This document shows positions 6,703 through 15,673 of a stretch of DNA of 64,000 bases, piece after piece. Numbering within the stretch: the first letter of the stretch is position 1; each line of letters opens with the position of its first letter. Source of the stretch: Rhodococcus tukisamuensis NBRC 100609 (lineage in GTDB: Bacteria > Actinomycetota > Actinomycetes > Mycobacteriales > Mycobacteriaceae). The notes beneath the pieces are model-generated. The model saw only the letters and a program-made list of their open reading frames with translations. It ran no database searches and was not told the DNA's origin. Both the position numbers and the translations under genes were made by a program. The stretch is from NCBI RefSeq assembly GCF_001894985.1, contig NZ_BCXG01000015.1:1-64000 (forward strand). Reading direction: 5' to 3'.

Positions 6703-9090
6703 TCACCCACCCGGGCGCGGGCCGACCGGATTTGTCGGCGCGGCCAGCCGGGGCATCGGCTCGGTCAGCGGATCGGCCGGGCGACCCGGCCTCGGCCGAC
6801 CGCCTGCGGTCAGCCCTACCCCGGTGGCAATCGGCATCGTAATCGCTTCGCCACCAGGGATTTGCCGCAGGATCTCGGTGTCCTCGCCGACCTCCGCCGC
6901 GGGTGTCGAGCGGTCCATGGCGGCGAAATCCGGGATGTCCGCCGGCATCCGCTCGTCGTCGAGGATCGGCTCGCCGAGGCCGAGCTTCTCCTGGAAGCGC
7001 TTCATCCACGCGGGCGCCCACCAGCAGTCGTCGCCGAGCAGCTTCATGGTCGCCGGGACCAGGAACATGCGGATCAGGGTGGCGTCGATGATCAGCGCCG
7101 CGATCATGCCGTACGCGATGTACTTCATCATCACCAGCTCGGAGAACGCGAACACGCCGGTGACCACGATCAGGATCAACGCGGCCGCGGTGATGATCCG
7201 GCCGGTGTGCGCGGTGCCCACCCGCACCGACTCGGCGGTACTCGCTCCCTGAGCCCGCGCCTCGACCACCCGGGACAGCAGGAACACCTCGTAGTCGGTG
7301 GACAGGCCGTAGACGATCGCCATGATCAGCACCAGCACCGGCGACATGATCGGGCCGGGAGAGAAGTTCATGAAACTGGCACCGTTGCCGTCGATGAAGA
7401 TCCACGTCAGGATGCCGAGGGTCGCGCCGAGGCCGAGGGCGGTCATCAGCACGGCTTTGATCGGCAGCACCAGCGACCCGAACGCCAGGAACATCAGCAG
7501 CGTGGTCAGCAGCACCACCATCGTCACCATCAGCGGCAGATTGTCGAGCAGCGCCGCAATCGAGTCGTGCTCGATCGCGGGGGTGCCACCGACCAGCACG
7601 GTGACTCCGTCGGGGACGTCCATCGCCCGCAGGTAGCCGATCGTCGCATCGGAGTCGTTGCGGTCCACCAGGCCGGCCTTGAAGACCGTCACCCCGTCCT
7701 TGGTCGGGTTGTCGATCGTGAACTTCTCGACCAGCCCCGGCGCCGCGCTCGCCTCCTTGACGATCCGGGCGATCTCCGCACCCTGGGCCCCGTCGACCAC
7801 CAGCTTGATCGGCTCGGAGCGGAAACTCGGGAACAGCTCGTCGAACTGCTCCTGGGCGACTCGGGTGGGATTGTCCGGGGGCAGGTAGGTCTCGTTGATC
7901 CCGCCCAGCTTGATGCCCGCGATCGGAAGGGTGAGCAGCAGCAGCCCGACCACGATCGGCACCACGACCTTGACCGGATGCTTCATCACCCACTGCGTCA
8001 GCCGACCCCAGATGCCGTTCTCGATCTCGTCGGCGGTCCTGGTCTTGCGCATCGCCTTCAGCCCGAGCGCGTCCACCCGACGACCCAGGATCCCCAAGAT
8101 CGCCGGCAGCACGGTGATCGAGACAAGTGCGGCCAGGACGACCGCGGCGATCGCGCCGTACGCCATCGACTTGAGGAAGCCCTGCGGGAAGATGAGCAGG
8201 CCACCGAGGCTGGCGACGATCATCGTCGCGGAGAAGACCACGGTCCGGCCGGCGGTCGTGACGGTCCGTCGCACGGCATCGGCGGTGCCGTACCCCTCCG
8301 CGATCTCCTCCCTGAACCGACTCACCATGAACAGGCCGTAGTCGATCGCCAGGCCCAGACCGATCAGCGAGACCACAGACAGGACGAACCCGTTGACCTC
8401 GGTGAACTGGGCCAGCGCCTTGACCACGCCGTTGGCGGCGATGATCGTCAGGCCGCCGACGATCAGCGGCAGGGCGGCGGCCACGACGCCGCCGAAGATG
8501 AAGAACAGCAGCACCCCGACGGCCGGGATGGCCAGGATCTCCATCCGGTGCAGGTCGTCGGCCATCGTGTCACTGATCGTGCCGGTCACCGGCTGCAGCC
8601 CGGTGAGCTGGGCATCGACGCCGGGTATCGCGAACTGGTCTCGGACCTTCTTGAAGTTGGCCGCGACCTCGGTGTCGTTGTCGCCCTTGACGGCCACGCT
8701 GGCGATGGCGTGTTGCTTGCTCGGGTCGGCCATCAGGGCGAGCCTGGTGGACCAGTAGCTGCCGTTGACCCGGAGAATCTCGTCGGGGTTGTTCGCGGCA
8801 AGGTCCCCGAGGCTCTGGGTGATCGTGGCGGCGAACGCCGGATCGTCGACCGTCTTGCCGTCGGGCGCGGTGTAGAGGATCACCACGTCGGCCTTGGTGT
8901 CGCGTCCGAAGGTGCCGTCGGCCAACTCCGCGGCGGCCACGGACTCCGAGCCCGGGTCGACCAATCCGCTTTGGCTCAGGTGCTTCTCGACTCCGAGGCC
9001 GTACGCCGCGAGGCCGAGCAACAACGCAACCATCACCCCGATCACGGTGAACCGCAGCCGATAGGCCAGCCTCCCCCAGGTAGCGAACAC
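6703..9090 (-). CDS. MmpL-type RND transporter
   Basis: MmpL proteins are proton-driven inner-membrane exporters of (glyco)lipids in mycolate bacteria. The 795 residues show the RND plan: TM1 (about 11-33), a periplasmic porter domain, TM2-6 with GLAIDYGLF, TM7 after VMKHPVK, a second porter domain, and TM8-12 with YGLSTDYEVF. The two Asp-Tyr pairs match those that relay protons in MmpL3. A cytosolic tail of about 100 residues, rich in Pro and Asp, ends the protein. Which MmpL subclass it belongs to (MmpL3-like essential or accessory) I cannot decide by eye. The start is GTG 9090, with its SD in the loop of a hairpin. Confidence 0.92.
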   Translation of the reverse strand: MFATWGRLAYRLRFTVIGVMVALLLGLAAYGLGVEKHLSQSGLVDPGSESVAAAELADGTFGRDTKADVVILYTAPDGKTVDDPAFAATITQSLGDLAANNPDEILRVNGSYWSTRLALMADPSKQHAIASVAVKGDNDTEVAANFKKVRDQFAIPGVDAQLTGLQPVTGTISDTMADDLHRMEILAIPAVGVLLFFIFGGVVAAALPLIVGGLTIIAANGVVKALAQFTEVNGFVLSVVSLIGLGLAIDYGLFMVSRFREEIAEGYGTADAVRRTVTTAGRTVVFSATMIVASLGGLLIFPQGFLKSMAYGAIAAVVLAALVSITVLPAILGILGRRVDALGLKAMRKTRTADEIENGIWGRLTQWVMKHPVKVVVPIVVGLLLLTLPIAGIKLGGINETYLPPDNPTRVAQEQFDELFPSFRSEPIKLVVDGAQGAEIARIVKEASAAPGLVEKFTIDNPTKDGVTVFKAGLVDRNDSDATIGYLRAMDVPDGVTVLVGGTPAIEHDSIAALLDNLPLMVTMVVLLTTLLMFLAFGSLVLPIKAVLMTALGLGATLGILTWIFIDGNGASFMNFSPGPIMSPVLVLIMAIVYGLSTDYEVFLLSRVVEARAQGASTAESVRVGTAHTGRIITAAALILIVVTGVFAFSELVMMKYIAYGMIAALIIDATLIRMFLVPATMKLLGDDCWWAPAWMKRFQEKLGLGEPILDDERMPADIPDFAAMDRSTPAAEVGEDTEILRQIPGGEAITMPIATGVGLTAGGRPRPGRPADPLTEPMPRLAAPTNPVGPRPGG

Positions 9091-9092
9091 CT

Positions 9093-9118
9093 ACTGCACT
9101 CCCCCCTCGTGGTGCAGT
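9093..9118 (-). promoter_or_regulatory. Hairpin presenting the mmpL Shine-Dalgarno
   Basis: ACTGCAC (9093-9099) and GTGCAGT (9112-9118) form a 7-bp inverted repeat just upstream of the mmpL GTG. The purine run GGGGGGAG that should act as its SD falls in the 12-nt loop. This could be a simple translational switch or an operator; nothing else supports it. Confidence 0.3.
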
Positions 9119-9737
9119 TGCCCAGGTCGGACCCGGAGCCCGGCGTGCCTCGTCGAACATGCCGATGCCGTTGTCCCGCCAGGGGCCTCGACCAGCCGAG
9201 CGCTGCGCTGACCACCGTACGCAGGACTCCCACTCCCGAGGCCGGAGTGCGCTCTAAGAAGTTGCTAAGAACTTGCGCAGACCAGCGCGGTCGCCCGCCG
9301 GACCACCGAACCGCCGCGGAAATCACGGAAGACCGGCCCGGAAAGGTCACCTGCCCGTCACAACGGGCCACGGATCCGCATCGCTCATGTAATTAACTGC
9401 ACCACAACGCTATTGACGAAAGAAGTCCGCTCCGAGGTGCGTTACGAATGCAGCAGGCGCCCGAAAGCGGCGTCACCACGAAGCAACGCGTCACGGCCGA
9501 CAAGGAGTAGTTCAAGGGTCCCTCAGCAGCAGAGCTCGGCCAGGTAGCGGCCAGCGCACCCTCCGCGCGAGGTGGGTTCGGCCGTCTGCCTGACCCAAAT
9601 ACCAGCAGCAGGCGGTTACGTTGGCTAGGTTGAGAATCGGATGGCGACAGCGTCGGGCACGACGAGAGAACACGGGGGCTGGTCGCGCGCATGATAGCCA
9701 CCTTCGATGCCGTGCAGATTTCTCGACAAGGAACGCC
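9119..9737. other. Intergenic region of about 620 bp between mmpL and the thioesterase gene
   Basis: This divergent intergenic region holds no convincing gene. Visible features are a direct repeat CTAAGAA at 9254-9260 and 9265-9271 separated by GTTG, and an AT-rich spot (TAATTA near 9391) that could hold a promoter for the minus-strand transporter. The SD for the thioesterase (AAGGA, about 9728) is at the right edge. Frames across it have no domain character. Confidence 0.5.
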
Positions 9738-10637
9738 GTGACCCGCACACCCCCGGATGCCGAGAGCGCCCCGCCCCTCGCCGTGTTCTCTCACCAGAAC
9801 GAGGCCTGGCTGCCCAGCGTGCTCTCGCGCGGCCCGTGGGATGCGCGGGCGCAGCACGGCGGCGCGCCCAGTGCCCTGTTCGCGCACCTGGCCGAGGCCG
9901 CCCTGCCCGAACCCGGCTGGCAACTCGCCCGCCTGAGCATCGAACTGGTCAAGCCAGTGCCGGTGGCCCCACTGACGGTGCGCCAGGAGACCTTTCCGGG
10001 ACGCTCCACCACACGGATGACCATTGACCTGCTCGCGGACGATGCACTGGTGACTCGTGCACACGCACTCCTCCTGCGGGGCAAACCACTGACGCTGCCT
10101 CCGGGGTTGCCCGGCTGGTCGCCAGCCGAGTTGCTGCCCCCACCCGCCGACTGCCGGGAGCGGCTTCGAATTCCCGGCATCCCCGGCGGGACCTCGTTCT
10201 ACGAGTCCGCGATGGAGATCCTCGTGGCACAGGGCGGACCGGCAAGCCCGGGTCCGGCCGCCGCCTGGTTCCGGCTGACTGTCCCGCTGGTGCAGGACCA
10301 GCCCACCTCGCCCGCCATGCGGGCAGCGGCCGCCGCCGATTTCGGCAACGGGCTGAGCTGGGTTCTGCCGCTCGACCGTTATCTCTTTGCAAACGCAGAC
10401 CTCAGCCTGCACCTGCACCGCCAACCCGAGGGCGAGTGGATCGGCCTGATGTCGGAAACCCAGGCCGACGGCGGCGGTGCGGGCACCACGCTCTCGCGCC
10501 TGTACGACGTCCGTGGGCCGATCGGCGTGGCCACCCAGACCCTCGTGATTCGCGAGCGGCCCACGCCGTCGCCGCCCCCTGTCGCACAGGGTTCGGCAGG
10601 ATCTGCCCCGGATTTCGGGGCCGATCCTGCCGAGTAA
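9738..10637 (+). CDS. TesB-like acyl-CoA thioesterase family protein
   Basis: The 299-residue protein has a double hot-dog layout: an N-terminal half with the WDARAQHGGAPSALFAH motif (residues about 33-48), where HGG is the usual N-terminal signature of this thioesterase superfamily, and a C-terminal half with PLDRYLFANADLSLHLHR and GLMSETQADGGGAGT. These enzymes hydrolyse acyl-CoA; the chain-length preference cannot be read. GTG 9738 has an SD (AAGGA) at 5-nt spacing and begins MTRTPPDAESAPP; the longer frame upstream to 9621 is Arg-rich and unlikely. The last 15 codons contain a terminator-like hairpin. Confidence 0.85.
   Translation: MTRTPPDAESAPPLAVFSHQNEAWLPSVLSRGPWDARAQHGGAPSALFAHLAEAALPEPGWQLARLSIELVKPVPVAPLTVRQETFPGRSTTRMTIDLLADDALVTRAHALLLRGKPLTLPPGLPGWSPAELLPPPADCRERLRIPGIPGGTSFYESAMEILVAQGGPASPGPAAAWFRLTVPLVQDQPTSPAMRAAAAADFGNGLSWVLPLDRYLFANADLSLHLHRQPEGEWIGLMSETQADGGGAGTTLSRLYDVRGPIGVATQTLVIRERPTPSPPPVAQGSAGSAPDFGADPAE
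10594..10632 (+). terminator. Terminator-like hairpin inside the thioesterase 3' end
   Basis: CGGCAGGATC (10594-10603) pairs with GATCCTGCCG (10623-10632), with an inner CCCCG/CGGGG stem. It ends two bases before the TAA codon, so the coding sequence doubles as the terminator. It also lies downstream of the convergent rnpB gene and could end that transcript. Confidence 0.6.
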
Positions 10638-10667
10638 GCGGCGCCCTGACGTAGGGCCGGAGAATGG

Positions 10668-11089
<422 letters not shown>

Positions 11090-11094
11090 GGTAC

Positions 11095-11100
11095 AGACTA
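11095..11100 (-). promoter_or_regulatory. Probable -10 element of rnpB
   Basis: On the minus strand TAGTCT lies 5 nt upstream of the inferred RNase P RNA 5' end, the expected distance for a sigma-70-type -10 box. No clear -35 is present at 17-18 bp. Confidence 0.45.
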
Positions 11101-11170
11101 CTGGGTTCTCGGCACCCCTTTGCACATTCGAACACTTGTGCCATTCCAGCGGCGGCGCTACTGTCGGCCC

Positions 11171-11695
11171 ATGGCACGATTCGTAGCGTTGCTCCGGGGC
11201 GTCAACGTCGGCGGCATCAACATCAAGATGGCCGACCTGAAGGCCGCGGTCGAGGCACTGGGGCTGACGAACGTCAAGACGGTGCTGGCGTCCGGGAACG
11301 TCCTGTTCGACAGCGAGCGAACCGATCTGGCGGCGCTGAAGGCAGAGATCGAGACCTGCCTGCGCAACCGGTTCGGCTACGAGGCGTGGATCGTGCTGCT
11401 GGATCAGTCGACCCTCGCCCGGATCGTCGAGGACTTCCCCTTCGAGGCCGACCGCGAGGGCTGGCACCCCTACGTCCTGCTGTCCTCCGACCCCGCGTCG
11501 CTCCGGGACCTGCTCGCCTCGGCCGACGGCCTCGACACCGCCGACGAGGGCATCCAGATGGGCGACGGGGTGCTCTACTGGCACGTCGAACGCGGCCGGA
11601 CACTGGACAGCCCGTTCGGGAAGCTCACCGGCAAGGCGAAGTACAAGTCGACCACCACCAACCGGAACCTGCGGACACTGCGCAAACTGCTCTGA
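11171..11695 (+). CDS. DUF1697 family protein
   Basis: The start MARFVALLRGVNVGGINIKMADLKAAVEALG is split between two conserved blocks (ALLRGVNVGG, then a Lys/Asp helix and VLASGNVLF) that define DUF1697, a widely distributed cytosolic family of about 175-180 residues with unknown activity. The 174-aa length is normal. ATG 11171 is preceded by TACTGT (11159-11164) 6 nt upstream and no SD, the pattern of a leaderless actinobacterial transcript. It is divergent from rnpB and convergent with the symporter gene across a shared terminator. Confidence 0.9.
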   Translation: MARFVALLRGVNVGGINIKMADLKAAVEALGLTNVKTVLASGNVLFDSERTDLAALKAEIETCLRNRFGYEAWIVLLDQSTLARIVEDFPFEADREGWHPYVLLSSDPASLRDLLASADGLDTADEGIQMGDGVLYWHVERGRTLDSPFGKLTGKAKYKSTTTNRNLRTLRKLL

Positions 11696-11765
11696 CCGAG
11701 GCGCCGACCGACCACATCCGGACACCTACCGGGACGGTCGTCGTGGTGGCTGCCCCCGGACGCGA

Positions 11766-11802
11766 CGCGGGGCCGGACCGAGGCAACCGGTCCGACCCCG
11801 CG
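11766..11802. terminator. Bidirectional terminator between convergent genes
   Basis: CGCGGGG and CGGACCG (11766-11780, one mismatch position) pair with CGGTCCG and CCCCGCG (11788-11802) across a 7-nt loop. It lies between the DUF1697 stop and the symporter stop and can serve both strands. Confidence 0.75.
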
Positions 11803-11819
11803 TGGGCGTGCGCGCCGGG

Positions 11820-13352
11820 TCAGACGAGGGCGGGCACCTTCTCCGCCACGTCCTTGCCGCCAGTGTTCTTGCCGTCGGCGTTCTCACCGGCTGCGTCCGT
11901 GCCGTCGTTCTCAGCCGTGACCTCCGCCGCGGCCCGCTGCTCGAGCAGGTCCTCGTCGGCGAACGGGTCGCCGTTGCGGGGCGCGTTGTAGAGCTCCTCG
12001 TCGAGGATGCCCTCCCGCTTGGCCACGATGGTCGGCACCAGGGCCTGACCGGTGACGTTGACCGCGGTGCGGCCCATGTCGACGATCGGCTCGACGGCCA
12101 GCAGCAGGCCGACGCCGGCGAGCGGCAGTCCGAGCGTGGACAGCGTGAGGGTGAGCATCACCGTCGCTCCGGTGGTGCCGGCGGTGGCGGCCGACCCGAT
12201 CACCGAGACCACCACGATCAGCAGGTAGTCGGTGATGCTGAGCTCGATCCCGTAGAACTGCGCGACGAAGATCGCGGCGATGGCCGGGTAGATCGCGGCG
12301 CAGCCGTCCATCTTGGTGGTCGCGCCGAGCGGCACCGCGAAGGACGCGTACTCGCGCGGCACGCCCAGGTTGCGCTCGGTGACGCGCTCCGTCAGCGGCA
12401 GGGTGCCGATCGACGAACGCGACACGAAGCCCAGCTGGGTGGCGGGCCACACACCGGAGAAGAAGCGGCGGACCGAGAGCCCGTGCACGCGAATGAGAAC
12501 CGGGTACACGACGAAGAACACCAGAGCCAGGCCGATGTAGATGGCGACCGTGAACACGCCGAGCTGACCGATCGCGTCCCAGCCGTAGGTGGCGACTGCC
12601 TTGGCGATCAGCGCCGCGGTGCCGATCGGGGCGAGGCGGATGATCCACCACAGCACCTTCTGCACGATGGCGAGCAGCGAGGCGTTGAGCTTGAGGAACG
12701 GCTCCGCCTTCTCCCCGACCTTCAGCGCGGCCACTCCGACCGCGACGGCGATGACCAGCAGCTGCAGCACGTTGAAGCTGAGCGCGGTGGTCGCGGTGAC
12801 ACCGCTGATCGAACCGTCCGCGGCGACCTGTCCTCCGGTCGCCGTCGTCTTCGCGCCGAGGGCGAGGACGTTCTGCGGGACCAGCCCGGTGAGGAAGGCC
12901 CACCACGAGCCGGAGCCCTTCGGCACGGCGGCGTCGTCGGGGTTGACCGTGGTGTTCGAGCCCGGATGGGTGATCAACCCGACCGCGATCCCGATGATCA
13001 CCGCGATCAGCGCGGTGATCGCGAACCACAGCAGCGTCTGCACGGCGAGGCGGGCGGCGTTCGCGACCTGACGCAGGTTGGCGATGGAGCTGACGATGGC
13101 GGTGAAGATCAACGGGATCACCGCGACCGTCAGCAAGGAGACGTAGCTGGAGCCGATCGTGGTGACCGTGCCGGTCAACCAGTTCGCGCTGCCGTCGTCG
13201 GCCTTGGGCATCGAGCGGGCCAGCAGGCCGATCAGGACGCCGGCGAGCAGGCCGGCGACGATCTGCGGGCCGAAGGCGGTGGCCCAGCTGGGCAGGCGGC
13301 GGGGGCGGGCGGCGGCTGGGTGGGCACCGGGGGCGCGGGTGGGGGCCGACAT
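11820..13352 (-). CDS. Dicarboxylate/amino acid:cation symporter (DAACS/SDF family)
   Basis: Secondary transporters of the GltP/DctA type import C4-dicarboxylates or acidic amino acids with Na+ or H+. The 510-aa protein has about eight membrane helices and the re-entrant loop signatures: the Ser-rich hairpin SRSSIGTLPLT, GATTKMDGCA in TM7 (GATxxMDG, where the Asn of the usual NMDGT is Lys), and VEPIVDMGRTAVNVTGQ in TM8, including the conserved NVxG. The C-terminal tail of about 60 residues is Glu/Asp/Ala/Gly-rich and cytosolic. The start ATG 13352 is followed by a short Pro/Arg/Ala-rich N-terminus. Substrate is unknown. Confidence 0.9.
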   Translation of the reverse strand: MSAPTRAPGAHPAAARPRRLPSWATAFGPQIVAGLLAGVLIGLLARSMPKADDGSANWLTGTVTTIGSSYVSLLTVAVIPLIFTAIVSSIANLRQVANAARLAVQTLLWFAITALIAVIIGIAVGLITHPGSNTTVNPDDAAVPKGSGSWWAFLTGLVPQNVLALGAKTTATGGQVAADGSISGVTATTALSFNVLQLLVIAVAVGVAALKVGEKAEPFLKLNASLLAIVQKVLWWIIRLAPIGTAALIAKAVATYGWDAIGQLGVFTVAIYIGLALVFFVVYPVLIRVHGLSVRRFFSGVWPATQLGFVSRSSIGTLPLTERVTERNLGVPREYASFAVPLGATTKMDGCAAIYPAIAAIFVAQFYGIELSITDYLLIVVVSVIGSAATAGTTGATVMLTLTLSTLGLPLAGVGLLLAVEPIVDMGRTAVNVTGQALVPTIVAKREGILDEELYNAPRNGDPFADEDLLEQRAAAEVTAENDGTDAAGENADGKNTGGKDVAEKVPALV

Positions 13353-13673
13353 TCGACGGGCCTTTCGTCAAGGATGCGCAGCGCCGTACCATCCGGCCAC
13401 AGGGGCACGGCGGTCAGGGGCGCGCAGAAAGAGCGTGCGGAGGGTGAATGCAACTCGCGGCCTCAGGCAGCAGTCCCGGGACGTGTTCGTCAACCAGGGA
13501 TCGGGGCAGGGCCAGGCGTCAGCGCGGACAGACAGCGCTCTGCTGCAGACAGTTGTCGACGTACCGTCGACTGGTCAGCAGTGAGTTCACGCGGGCAATG
13601 TTACCTCAGCTAAAAACCCGCGACGCACCGGTGCGGGTCCGACGGCCCGAGGGCCCGCACCGGCGGCGGCCGG

Positions 13674-14846
13674 CTAGAGGTGCGAGGTGTCGTTGACGAG
13701 GCGCACCGAGGCGCCGCCGTCGGGGTAGAACTCGGCGACGGACAGCGATGCGAGGTCCAGGTGCAGCCGGTAGAGCAGCGACGGCCCGACGTCCAGCGCC
13801 AGCTGCAGCAGCGTCTTGATCGGGGTGACGTGCGAGACGACCAGCACGTTCGCCCCGGGGTACTCGGCGAGCAGGTCGTCGCGCGCCGCGGTGACCCGGG
13901 TGCGGACCTCCTCGAAGCTCTCCCCGCCGGGCGGGTGGACCGAGGTGTCGCCCAGCCAGGCCCGGTGCAGTTCCGGGTCCCGCTTCGACGCCTCCGAGAA
14001 GGTCAGGCCCTCCCACTCGCCGAAGTCGGCCTCGATCAGCCCCTCGTGCACCTGTACGGGCAGGGACAGTGCGGCGGCCACGGCCTCCGCGGTCTGCCGG
14101 GTGCGACCCAGCGGGGACGACACGACGGCCGTGATGCCGCCGCGGGCGGCGAGCCGGGCGGCGGCGGCGTTCGCCTGCGCCTGTCCGACCTCGGACAACG
14201 CCGGGTTGCCGCGGCCGGAGTAACGCCGCTCCACCGACAGCGGGGTCTGCCCGTGCCGCAGCAGCAGCAGCCGGGTCGGCTTGCCGATGGCCCCGGTCCA
14301 GCCCGGTGCGGTCGGGGCCTTGGTGGCCGCCGCCCCGCCCGCCGGCGCCGAGACGACCGGGGTCGGGACGACCGGGGTCGAGGGCGCCGAGGACTGGCCG
14401 GCGTTGCCGTCCATCGCCTCGTTCGCGAGCCGGTCCGCGTGCGAGTTCTCCGCCCGCGGGATCCAGGTGTACCGGACGGAGTCGAACTGCTCGGCCAGCT
14501 CGCCGGCCCGCCGCGCGAGCGGAATCATGTCCGGGTGCTTGACCTTCCAGCGCCCGGACATCTGCTCGACCACCAGCTTGGAGTCCATCCGGACGTCCAC
14601 CGTGCGCGCGCCGACCTCGGCGGCCGCGGTGAGCCCGGCGATCAGGCCCCGGTACTCGGCGACGTTGTTGGTCGCGAAGCCGATGGCCTCGTTGCGTTCG
14701 GCGAGCACCCGGCGGCTGTCCCCGTCGAACACCACGGCGCCGTAGCCGGCCGTGCCCGGGTTGCCGCGGGAGCCGCCGTCGGCCTCGACGACGACGCGGT
14801 CCGGAGCGGAGCCCGCAGAGCGAGCCCCTTGTCCAGCCGAACTCAC
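13674..14846 (-). CDS. Bifunctional RNase HI / histidine phosphatase (Rv2228c type)
   Basis: The N-terminal RNase HI domain (about residues 15-140) shows VEADGGSRGNPG, NNVAEYRGLI and VRMDSKLVVEQ with the catalytic Asp/Glu/Asp, ending in HADRLANEA. After a Pro/Ala/Val linker comes a histidine phosphatase domain: LLLRHGQTPLS, then RYSGRGNPALSEVG, a conserved Glu segment and VVSHVTPIKTLL. M. tuberculosis Rv2228c has the same fusion, and its C-terminal half acts as alpha-ribazole phosphatase in cobalamin assembly. The GTG at 14846 overlaps the zinc-ribbon gene stop by 4 nt (GTGA), so translation is coupled. The longer frame to 14972 overlaps that gene and is rejected. Confidence 0.93.
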   Translation of the reverse strand: MSSAGQGARSAGSAPDRVVVEADGGSRGNPGTAGYGAVVFDGDSRRVLAERNEAIGFATNNVAEYRGLIAGLTAAAEVGARTVDVRMDSKLVVEQMSGRWKVKHPDMIPLARRAGELAEQFDSVRYTWIPRAENSHADRLANEAMDGNAGQSSAPSTPVVPTPVVSAPAGGAAATKAPTAPGWTGAIGKPTRLLLLRHGQTPLSVERRYSGRGNPALSEVGQAQANAAAARLAARGGITAVVSSPLGRTRQTAEAVAAALSLPVQVHEGLIEADFGEWEGLTFSEASKRDPELHRAWLGDTSVHPPGGESFEEVRTRVTAARDDLLAEYPGANVLVVSHVTPIKTLLQLALDVGPSLLYRLHLDLASLSVAEFYPDGGASVRLVNDTSHL

Positions 14847-15580
14847 AGACCGGATTCCTTGGTGCGCACCATGATCGCGCTGCACTCGGGGCAACGGACG
14901 ACGACCTGCGGGTCCGTGGCGGCGATCCGGGCGATCTCGCCGCGGTCGATCTCGATGCGGCACGCGCCGCACCGGCGCGCCTGCAGCAGTGCGGCGCCGA
15001 CGCCGCCGGTGCCGCGCTGGCGCTCGTACACCGCCAGCAGCTCCTCGGGGAACTCGTTGACCAGGGCGGCCCGCTCCCCCAGGTGGCGCTGTTCGACGCT
15101 GTCGAGGTCCGCGAGCGCGTCGTCGCGGCGGCGGGTCGCGTCGATCATCGCGTCCTCGATCTGGCTGAGCTGTCCGCCGGCGTGCTCGTAGTCGGCCTGG
15201 GTAGCCTCGCGACGCTCCATCACCTCGAGCAGCTCGTCCTCGAGGACGCCCTGACGGCGTTCGAGGCTGCCGAGCTCGTGCTGCAGTTCCGAGAGCTGCT
15301 TGGCGGCGATGGTGCCGCTCTGCAGCATGGTGCGGTCACGGTCGCCGCGCTGACGAACCGCGTCGACCTCGCCCTCGAGCTTCTTGATGTCCCGGTCCAG
15401 GTCGTCGAGGACGATCTGCACCGCTACCGCGGCGTCCTTGCGCTGCACGCGGTCGGACTCGAGGCGCTGCACCTCTTCTGCCTCGGGCAGCGTCTTGCGC
15501 CGGTGCGCGACCCGCGTCAGCTCGGTGTCCAATGCGGCGAGGGCGAGCAACTTTGCCTGAATCCGGGGTTCGACGTTCAC
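14843..15580 (-). CDS. Coiled-coil zinc-ribbon protein (Rv2229c family)
   Basis: The 245 residues form a long Glu/Arg/Leu-rich coiled coil (about 15-190) followed by a C4 zinc ribbon: CGACRIEI and CPECSAIM. The family is conserved across actinobacteria next to the RNase H/CobC fusion and a NIF3-like gene; its role is not established, and DNA or RNA binding is often suggested from the ribbon. The GTG downstream of its stop indicates coupling to Rv2228c-type RNase H. It starts at ATG 15580. The gap to the NIF3 gene is 93 bp, with no gene in it. Confidence 0.92.
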   Translation of the reverse strand: MNVEPRIQAKLLALAALDTELTRVAHRRKTLPEAEEVQRLESDRVQRKDAAVAVQIVLDDLDRDIKKLEGEVDAVRQRGDRDRTMLQSGTIAAKQLSELQHELGSLERRQGVLEDELLEVMERREATQADYEHAGGQLSQIEDAMIDATRRRDDALADLDSVEQRHLGERAALVNEFPEELLAVYERQRGTGGVGAALLQARRCGACRIEIDRGEIARIAATDPQVVVRCPECSAIMVRTKESGL

Positions 15581-15673
15581 GCGTGCGGGCTCCTGCTGTG
15601 GTGCGGATGTACGGGGGGTGTCGCTAACCGTACCGCCCGCCGACCGGTGCCCAGTACCGCCGCGTCGGACCGG

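Noticed and set aside
6862-9396. An 844-codon plus-strand frame antisense to mmpL
   Set aside because: Low-complexity Arg/Asp/His/Gln/Gly composition and full overlap with a clear transporter gene identify it as a shadow.
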